Positions 7,075 through 11,675 of a stretch of 11,675 nucleotides of DNA are shown in pieces; the stretch's first letter is position 1; each line of letters opens with the position of its first letter. The stretch comes from an uncultured Desulfovibrio sp. (GTDB taxonomy: Bacteria > Desulfobacterota > Desulfovibrionia > Desulfovibrionales > Desulfovibrionaceae), in the NCBI GenBank assembly GCA_900553145.1, contig USCL01000103.1, positions 1 to 11,675 on the forward strand. The letters run 5' to 3'. The notes below the pieces were generated by a model that was given only the letters and a program-made list of their open reading frames with translations, was not told the DNA's origin and did no database searches. The translations under genes were made by a program, and so were the position numbers.

Positions 7075-8225
7075 GCACGCTCCTTGGTCAGAGAGGAAAC
7101 GACATCGCGGACGGCCCTGGCGACGGCAACGGCGTCGGCTTCGGAGAGTTCGGGATACATGGGAAGGCTCAGGATGCGCGGCATGATCGCCTCGGTGACG
7201 GGCAGGCCGCCCGGCGCGAGCGCCACGCTGTCCCGGTAGGCGTCCTGAAGGTGCACCGGGAACGGGTAATGGATGGCCGTGCCCACGCCCCTGTCGCGGA
7301 GCCGTTTTTGCAGCTCGGCGCGATCCGGGCACTGGATGACGTACAGGTGGTAGACGGGTTCCACGGTATCCGGAATCGCCGGCAGGACAAGGCCGGGCAC
7401 ATCGGCCAGTTCGCGGCGGTACATATCGGCCAGCGCGCGGCGCTTGGCGTTCTTGGCGGGCAGCTCGGGCAGGAGGATATTAAGGAACGCGGCCTGCAGC
7501 TCGTCGAGCCGGGTGTTGATGCCGGGCTCGCTGCTCAGGTAATGCGTCCGCCAGCCGTATTCGCGCACGCTGCGCATGCGCTCAGCAAGGGCGTCGTCGG
7601 AGGTGACCACGCAGCCGCCGTCGCCTACCGCGCCGAGGTTTTTGGTCGGATAGAAGCTGAACGTGCCGATGACGCCGGTGGACCCGGCGGGGCGGCCCTT
7701 GTAGGTTGCGCCGTGGGCCTGCGCGCAGTCCTCGATGAGGGGCAGATCCCCCGCGACGGCGCGGAGGGCGTCCAGATCGGCGCAGCAGCCGTAGAGGTGG
7801 ACCGCGAGCACGGCGGCGGGCCTGCCCGGATAACGGCCTTCGCGGGCCGCTCCGATCGCTTTGCGGAGGCTTTCCGGCGACATGGTGTAGGTCGCCGGAT
7901 CGATGTCCACGAGCACGGGCGTCGCTCCGGCGCATTCGATGGCGGCGACGGTCGCCACGGCCGTATGGGAAACCGTGAATACGAGGTCGCCCTTGCCGAT
8001 GCCGAGGGCGCGCAGGGCCACTTCGATGGCGTCGGTCCCGTTGCCCACGCCGACGGCGTGTTTCGCGGAACAGAACGCGGCAAACGCCTCTTCAAACTGC
8101 CTGACTTGCTTGCCGTTGATGTACCAGCCGCTGTCCAGCACGTCGGCGGCGGCCTTGAGCAGGGCGTCGCGCCGGTTGTGGAATGCCGCTCCGGGGTTGG
8201 CCTGCGGGATACGTGGTGCGTTCAT
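7071..8225 (-). CDS. DegT/DnrJ/EryC1/StrS-family sugar aminotransferase
   Basis: A 384-residue PLP-dependent (fold type I) enzyme that transfers an amino group, usually from glutamate, to a nucleotide-linked keto-sugar. Seen: SGWYINGKQVRQFEEAFA at 32-49, GNGTDAI at 61-67, EDCAQAHGA at 165-173 (PLP-pyridine Asp166), and FSFYPTKNLGAVGDGG at 189-204 with the Schiff-base Lys195. RLDELQAAFL at 239-248 and HYPFPVHLQDAY at 319-330 are also typical. The last motif is shared with the FdtB/QdtB-type 3-aminotransferases acting on dTDP-3-keto-6-deoxyhexoses, but I would not fix the substrate on that. An AAGGA ribosome site overlaps the epimerase stop 8 bp upstream. No nucleotidyltransferase, dehydratase (RmlB) or acetyltransferase is in the window, so the substrate pathway must be completed elsewhere. 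Confidence 0.92.
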   Translation of the reverse strand: MNAPRIPQANPGAAFHNRRDALLKAAADVLDSGWYINGKQVRQFEEAFAAFCSAKHAVGVGNGTDAIEVALRALGIGKGDLVFTVSHTAVATVAAIECAGATPVLVDIDPATYTMSPESLRKAIGAAREGRYPGRPAAVLAVHLYGCCADLDALRAVAGDLPLIEDCAQAHGATYKGRPAGSTGVIGTFSFYPTKNLGAVGDGGCVVTSDDALAERMRSVREYGWRTHYLSSEPGINTRLDELQAAFLNILLPELPAKNAKRRALADMYRRELADVPGLVLPAIPDTVEPVYHLYVIQCPDRAELQKRLRDRGVGTAIHYPFPVHLQDAYRDSVALAPGGLPVTEAIMPRILSLPMYPELSEADAVAVARAVRDVVSSLTKERA

Positions 8226-8233
8226 GGCGATCC

Positions 8234-9214
8234 TTACAAATAATCCTGAAGCCGCGGACGGTAGTAGCCGATGATCTTCCGGAGCCCGTCGTTGAGTTCG
8301 GTTTTGGGTTCCCAGCCGAGGAGCGAGCGCAGGCGGCCGTCGTCGGCGTAGTAGTCGCCGATGTCGATCTTTTTGCGGTCGGCGGGATACTCCCGGACTT
8401 CATAAGCCCCTTCGCCCGCCGTGTCCACGAGCAGATCGGCGAGATCGCGCAGAGAGATGCGCTTGCCGCCGCCGATGTTGAAGATCCGGCCGAAGGCCTC
8501 CTCATGCAGCGCGGCGCGCATCATGGCGTCCACGCAATCGTCGACATAGGTGAAGTCGCGGAGCTGCTCGCCGCCCCACACTTCAAACGGCCTGCCGGTG
8601 AGCACCTGCCTGATCCATACGCCGAGGAAGGTCTGGCGGGCGTCCTTGATGCGCATGCGCGGCCCGATGGTGTTGGTGAGGCGGAGGGAGCAGGCGCGGA
8701 TGCCGTACACGTTGTTGTAGAGGATATGGTACCATTCGCCCGCCATCTTGTTGATGCCGTTGACATCGACGGGGCGGACGGGATGGTTCTCATCCACGGG
8801 CAGGTAGTCGGGCTTGCCGTAAATTTGCCGCGTCCCGGCGAACACGATGCGTATGCCCGGGTTGGCGTGCCGGCAGGCTTCAAGGATGGAAAGCTGCGCC
8901 TTGCAGTTGATGTCCAGATCCGTATACGGGTCGGCCATGGAATCCATATGGCTGGTCTGCCCGGCGAGGTTGAACAGAAAATCCTGCCCCTGCACCAGCG
9001 TTTTCATGCTGTGGGGATCGCGGACGTCGGAAATATTGACTTTGAGGCGGGATTCGTAACCGCGGATATTGGCCGGATTGCCGCCATACTCGGGGATGAG
9101 GCTGTCGACGAGCGTAACGGAAGCGCCTTCCTCGAGAAGGCGGATGCCGAGGTTGGAGCCGATGAAGCCCAACCCTCCCGTGATGAGCACATGTGCGCCG
9201 GAATAGAGACTCAT
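8234..9214 (-). CDS. Extended-SDR NAD-dependent sugar epimerase/dehydratase with Asn for catalytic Tyr
   Basis: A 326-residue extended short-chain dehydrogenase/reductase acting on a nucleotide sugar. The Rossmann motif TGGLGFIG is at 12-19 (Gly13, Gly16, Gly19), an acidic NAD-binding end VD at 36-37, and FNLAGQ at 81-86. The Ser/Thr region reads FAGTRQIYG at 125-133. The substrate region NTIGPRMRI is at 181-189, and the C-terminal part includes WGGEQLRDFTYVDD at 213-226 and FNIGGG at 245-250. The family YxxxK reads NGINK at 152-156: Lys156 is kept but the Tyr position is Asn152. I recall other annotated epimerases with the same DVNGINK sequence, so this may be a subfamily trait, which I cannot verify. 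It is the first gene of the sugar module; its ATG lies 25 nt after the tsf terminator with AGGA about 8 nt upstream. The reaction is not assigned. Confidence 0.88.
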   Translation of the reverse strand: MSLYSGAHVLITGGLGFIGSNLGIRLLEEGASVTLVDSLIPEYGGNPANIRGYESRLKVNISDVRDPHSMKTLVQGQDFLFNLAGQTSHMDSMADPYTDLDINCKAQLSILEACRHANPGIRIVFAGTRQIYGKPDYLPVDENHPVRPVDVNGINKMAGEWYHILYNNVYGIRACSLRLTNTIGPRMRIKDARQTFLGVWIRQVLTGRPFEVWGGEQLRDFTYVDDCVDAMMRAALHEEAFGRIFNIGGGKRISLRDLADLLVDTAGEGAYEVREYPADRKKIDIGDYYADDGRLRSLLGWEPKTELNDGLRKIIGYYRPRLQDYL

Positions 9215-9239
9215 TATCGGATCCTACGGTTGCGATTAC

Positions 9240-9266
9240 AAAAAAGGGGGGCATGGCCCCCCTTTT
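9240..9266 (-). terminator. Intrinsic terminator of rpsB-tsf
   Basis: On the minus strand an 11-bp stem (AAAAGGGGGGC pairing with GCCCCCCTTTT, 3-nt loop) runs into six U, starting 17 nt after the tsf stop. It is a textbook Rho-independent terminator. The next gene on the same strand starts 25 nt beyond the U tract, leaving no room for a promoter wholly downstream of it, so read-through or an overlapping promoter must feed the sugar module. Confidence 0.9.
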
Positions 9267-9283
9267 GCAGTCAGTGGCGTAGA

Positions 9284-10171
9284 CTATTCGGCGCCGAGCT
9301 GAATCCGCACGAAGCGGACCACGGTGATCGGCTCGCCGACGGTCTTGGCGACGCCCTTGATGAGATCGGCGATCGTCATCTTGTCGTCGCGGATGTAGAG
9401 CTGGTCGAGCAGGCACACGTCCTTGCAGAACTTCTTGACCGCGCCTTCGGCGATCTTTTCGATGATCTGTTCGGGCTTGCCTTCTTCACGGGCCTTCTGG
9501 CGATAGACTTCGCGTTCGTGTTCGACCACTTCGGGGTTCAGGCCTTCGGCGGACACGGCAAGCGGGGAAGCGGCGGCGATCTGCATGGCCACGTTCTTCA
9601 CCACTTCGTGGAAGCCTTCGGAAGCCGCGGCGGCGTCGCTGCCGGTCTGCATTTCCACGAGCACGGCGAGCTTGCCGTTGGAGTGCAGGTAGCCGCCGAT
9701 CATGCCGGACTTGCCCGCGGCGAGTTCCAGCTTGGCGAACTTGCCGAGGCCCATGTTTTCGCCGGTGGTGGCGATGACGCCATCAAGAGCTTCCTTCACG
9801 GTGACGGAGGCGTCGGCCACGAAGGGAGCGGCGAGCAGCGCTTCGGAGTCAGCGTATTCGCCCTTGGCAACCTGAGCCACCATGTCTTTCACGAAGCCCT
9901 GGAACTTGTCGCCGCGAGCCACGAAGTCGGTTTCGCACTTGACTTCGACGGCCACGCCGGACTTGCCGTCGGCGGCCAGTTCAAAGCCCACGAGACCTTC
10001 GGAGGTGGCGCGGCCGGCCTTCTTAGCGGCCTTGGAAAGACCCTTCTGACGGAGCCAGTCGACGGCCTTTTCCATGTCGCCGTCGCATTCCGTGAGGGCC
10101 TTCTTGCAGTCCATCATACCCGCGGCGGTCTTTTCGCGCAGGTCTTTAACCATAGCAGCAGTGATGCTCAT
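9284..10171 (-). CDS. tsf: Translation elongation factor Ts
   Basis: EF-Ts is the nucleotide-exchange factor that releases GDP from EF-Tu. The protein has 295 residues (E. coli 283). The N-terminal UBA-like domain and its signature LREKTAAGMMDCKKAL are at 11-26. The core-domain motif VEVKCETDFVARGDKF follows, with TDFV contacting EF-Tu in known structures. The C-terminus KTVGEPITVVRFVRIQLG is typical of the group. The ATG has a CGGAGA ribosome site, and rpsB ends 22 bp upstream. rpsB-tsf is a near-universal bacterial pair. A strong terminator follows. Confidence 0.97.
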   Translation of the reverse strand: MSITAAMVKDLREKTAAGMMDCKKALTECDGDMEKAVDWLRQKGLSKAAKKAGRATSEGLVGFELAADGKSGVAVEVKCETDFVARGDKFQGFVKDMVAQVAKGEYADSEALLAAPFVADASVTVKEALDGVIATTGENMGLGKFAKLELAAGKSGMIGGYLHSNGKLAVLVEMQTGSDAAAASEGFHEVVKNVAMQIAAASPLAVSAEGLNPEVVEHEREVYRQKAREEGKPEQIIEKIAEGAVKKFCKDVCLLDQLYIRDDKMTIADLIKGVAKTVGEPITVVRFVRIQLGAE

Positions 10172-10193
10172 GAGAATCTCCGGAAAACGTTGG

Positions 10194-10979
10194 TTATTCG
10201 GCGGCGGCTTCGGCAGCGGGGGCTTCTTCGGCCTTGGCTTCGGCGGCGGCAGCCTTCTTCAGTTCTTCCTCGGCGTCCTTGTTCTTGGAGTCCTTACGCA
10301 TGGCGTCGCCTTCGAGGCAGGCTTCGGCCATGGCGGTGACGAAAAGCTTGATGGCGCGGATGGCGTCGTCGTTGCCGGGGATGATGTAGTCGATGACGTC
10401 GGGATCGCAGTTGGTGTCGGTGACGGCCACGATCGGGATGCCGAGCTTGCGGCATTCCTTGACGGCGATTTCTTCACGGTTGGGGTCGATGATGAAGGCG
10501 AGCTGCGGGAGGCGATCCATATCCTTGATGCCGCCGAGGGTCAGTTCGAGCTTGGCCATTTCGCGCTGCAGGGTCAGGATTTCCTTCTTCTGGTAGCGGT
10601 TCACGGAACCGTCGGCGAACATGGCTTCGAGCTTCTTGAGGCGCTCGATGCTCTTCTGAATGGTGGCGAAGTTGGTGAGGGTGCCGCCCATCCAGCGGTT
10701 GGTCACGTGGAACTGGCCGGCGCGGCCGGCTTCGGCGGCGACGGCTTCCTGAGCCTGACGCTTGGTGCCGATGAACAGCACGCGACCGCCGTTGGCGACG
10801 GTTTCCACGATCTTGTCGTGGGCGGTGCGGTACAGCTTCACGGTCTGCTGGAGGTCGATGATATGGATGCCGTTACGGGCGCCGAAAATGAACGGACGCA
10901 TCTTGGGGTTCCAACGACGGGTCTGGTGGCCAAAATGGACGCCGGTTTCCAGCATCTGCTTCATGCTAACGTATGCCAT
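10194..10979 (-). CDS. rpsB: 30S ribosomal protein S2
   Basis: S2 binds late to the 30S subunit near the head-body junction and helps recruit S1. From the ATG at 10979 the protein has 261 residues (E. coli 241). The N-terminal signature [15 protein letters not shown] begins at residue 13, and the second conserved region runs from [15 protein letters not shown] through [11 protein letters not shown]. The extra length is a low-complexity Lys/Glu/Ala-rich tail of about 30 residues ([16 protein letters not shown]), seen in several S2 lineages. The start has an excellent AAGGAG site; a frame opening at 11015 is rejected because it would bypass that site and adds non-family residues. In E. coli S2 represses its own rpsB-tsf mRNA through the 5' leader. 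Confidence 0.97.
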   Translation of the reverse strand: MAYVSMKQMLETGVHFGHQTRRWNPKMRPFIFGARNGIHIIDLQQTVKLYRTAHDKIVETVANGGRVLFIGTKRQAQEAVAAEAGRAGQFHVTNRWMGGTLTNFATIQKSIERLKKLEAMFADGSVNRYQKKEILTLQREMAKLELTLGGIKDMDRLPQLAFIIDPNREEIAVKECRKLGIPIVAVTDTNCDPDVIDYIIPGNDDAIRAIKLFVTAMAEACLEGDAMRKDSKNKDAEEELKKAAAAEAKAEEAPAAEAAAE

Positions 10980-10983
10980 GAGT

Positions 10984-10999
10984 ATGTCTCCTTCGACAT
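10984..10999 (-). promoter_or_regulatory. rpsB ribosome-binding site inside a small hairpin loop
   Basis: On the minus strand ATGTC and GACAT can pair as a 5-bp stem, leaving the 6-nt loop GAAGGA, the core of the rpsB Shine-Dalgarno. The site lies 4 nt before the ATG-proximal end. A presented or sequestered ribosome site fits autoregulation by S2, but the stem is weak. Confidence 0.35.
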
Positions 11000-11120
11000 G
11001 GGGGTTTGCTTCCACCCCGGCCCTGACCCTTCTACCCGTACGCGTTCCGCGGACCCATGCCGCGGGGCGGGACGAGCACCCCAGGCCGCTGCCAGAGTGT
11101 GCTTGATAAAAAGCTGTCTA

Positions 11121-11149
11121 TCTTTACGGCAGCAAGGGGAACCTGTCAA
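11121..11149 (-). promoter_or_regulatory. Candidate sigma-70-type promoter for rpsB-tsf
   Basis: A perfect -35 hexamer TTGACA (plus-strand 11144-11149) is followed after exactly 17 nt by TAAAGA (11121-11126), which matches the TATAAT consensus at three positions. The orientation is towards rpsB and predicts a leader of about 135 nt. The -10 is imperfect. Confidence 0.5.
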
Positions 11150-11330
11150 GGGGACACGGCATTTTCCGTGTTTCGCGGCCCGGTTCCGTTTGACGGGAGG
11201 CTGTTTTCCCATCCATTGGCCGGGCTGTCCCGCCTCCGCATTGAACCGGCGGCGTTCCCGGTGTACAACCGGCACCGATGCTGCAAAACGATTCGACGCG
11301 GGCGCGGCCGTCCGCTTTTGGGGAGGATTC

Positions 11331-11675
11331 ATGGAAAGCAAGCTGAGACGGGCTCTGGCCCCGAAACGGCCTGACGCGCCCGCGCTGACCGCGCGCCAGC
11401 TCGCCAAGGCATGGTGGCAGGCGCTGCGCCCGCCGTTCTTCATCGTGGATCTTATCCCGGTAGGGCTCGGGGGGGCGCTGGCGGCCCGGGATCTCGGCTA
11501 TTGGCCCTGGGGGATTTTTGCGGTCGTGATGGTGGGGTGCTTCTGTCTGCACACGGTCGCCAATATCGCCAATGATCTCTTTGATTATCTGGAAGGCGTG
11601 GATACCGAAGACACCATCGGCGGCACGCACGTCATCCAAAACGGCTGGATCAGCCCGCGCCAGATTTGCCTTACC
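11331..11675 (+). CDS. UbiA-family prenyltransferase, N-terminal part (cut by window edge)
   Basis: UbiA-family proteins are inner-membrane enzymes that attach a polyprenyl chain to an aromatic ring, as in menaquinone and ubiquinone synthesis. Hand translation gives 115 residues to the edge, from an ATG preceded by GGGAGG. After a basic N-terminus come LRPPFFIVDLIPVGLGGALA (a first membrane segment), a second segment and the metal-diphosphate motif NDLFDYLEGVD at about 82-92. The following TEDTIGGTHVIQNGWISPRQ resembles MenA and related quinone prenyltransferases. I leave the symbol empty because MenA (dihydroxynaphthoate) and MqnP (futalosine route) cannot be told apart from this half. It is transcribed away from rpsB. 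Confidence 0.85.
   Translation, partial: MESKLRRALAPKRPDAPALTARQLAKAWWQALRPPFFIVDLIPVGLGGALAARDLGYWPWGIFAVVMVGCFCLHTVANIANDLFDYLEGVDTEDTIGGTHVIQNGWISPRQICLT

Larger units (their letters stand above)
10980..11330. other. Divergent intergenic region between rpsB and the UbiA-family gene
   Basis: This 351-bp stretch has no convincing gene; the frames crossing it are short and unlike any family I know. On the minus strand it holds a candidate rpsB promoter at 11121-11149 and a leader of roughly 135 nt. The leader has three possible hairpins: CCGCGG at 11047-11052 pairing with CCGCGG at 11060-11065, GGGGT at 11001-11005 with ACCCC at 11014-11018, and the ribosome-site hairpin at 10984-10999. On the plus strand I found only a lone TTGACG at 11190-11195 with no acceptable -10, so no promoter is called for the divergent gene. 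Confidence 0.7.

Noticed and set aside
6292..8243. Two long plus-strand frames antisense to the glycosyltransferase and aminotransferase
   Set aside because: Shadows of genes with clear catalytic motifs; their products are Val/Gly/Ala-rich mirror translations.
10197..10300. GCC/GCG-rich repeats at the rpsB 3' end
   Set aside because: They are explained by codons of the Ala/Glu-rich S2 tail, not by a nucleotide repeat element.
8183..10339. A 718-codon plus-strand open frame
   Set aside because: It lies fully antisense to the epimerase and tsf and runs into the ends of the aminotransferase and rpsB genes, all of which have intact family motifs. Long antisense frames are expected opposite GC-rich genes, and its product is repetitive (Gly/Ala/Asp/His-rich) with no recognisable domain.
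11190..11212. Plus-strand promoter for the UbiA-family gene starting from TTGACG
   Set aside because: No sequence resembling TATAAT lies 16-18 nt downstream (the hexamer there reads CCATTG).
1..11675. Mobile element, CRISPR array, tRNA or rRNA
   Set aside because: No transposase or integrase motifs, no regularly spaced repeats and no cloverleaf or rRNA sequence were seen; almost every stretch is accounted for by housekeeping or sugar genes.

Overview
The window holds 11 complete protein genes and two cut by its edges. It is GC-rich throughout. Twelve genes lie head-to-tail on the minus strand and one is divergent on the plus strand at the right end. The core minus-strand order is rpsB, tsf, pyrH, frr, uppS, cdsA, dxr, rseP, tsaB. 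This is a classic bacterial housekeeping cluster: translation factors, then UMP kinase, then isoprenoid and phospholipid precursor synthesis, an intramembrane protease and a tRNA-modification protein. From the gene order, protein style and GC content I infer a Gram-negative bacterium, most likely Desulfovibrionales (a Desulfovibrio or Bilophila relative). That placement is from memory, not from a search.

Layout from the right, in the direction of transcription. A 351-bp divergent intergenic region (10980-11330) separates a UbiA-family prenyltransferase gene (plus strand, cut by the right edge) from rpsB. It carries a plausible sigma-70-type promoter for rpsB and a structured leader. rpsB and tsf are followed by a near-perfect intrinsic terminator (9240-9266). 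Next comes a three-gene sugar module: an extended-SDR epimerase/dehydratase, a DegT-family PLP aminotransferase and a WaaE/LgtF-like family 2 glycosyltransferase. It sits between tsf and pyrH, which are neighbours in many bacteria. The module is tightly spaced (8 bp, 4-bp overlap) and runs into pyrH after 14 bp, so it is probably co-transcribed with pyrH-frr. After frr a 235-bp gap has three hairpins and a candidate small ORF. uppS and cdsA overlap by 4 bp. A 208-bp gap then carries tandem hairpins, the second an intrinsic terminator only 15 nt before the dxr start codon. dxr, rseP and tsaB follow with no spacing or a 4-bp overlap, and tsaB runs off the left edge.

How the genes fit together: RpsB, EF-Ts, RRF and TsaB serve translation. 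PyrH supplies UDP, and hence UTP for nucleotide sugars. Dxr starts the MEP isoprenoid pathway, UppS makes the undecaprenyl carrier, CdsA makes CDP-diacylglycerol, and RseP is an envelope protease. The sugar module fits an envelope-glycan role (lipopolysaccharide core or another surface glycan).

The most interesting points are the inserted sugar module, the Asn in place of the SDR catalytic Tyr in its epimerase, and two places where a terminator sits directly in front of a downstream gene. I saw no mobile element, CRISPR array, tRNA or rRNA, and no clearly new multi-gene defence-type system.
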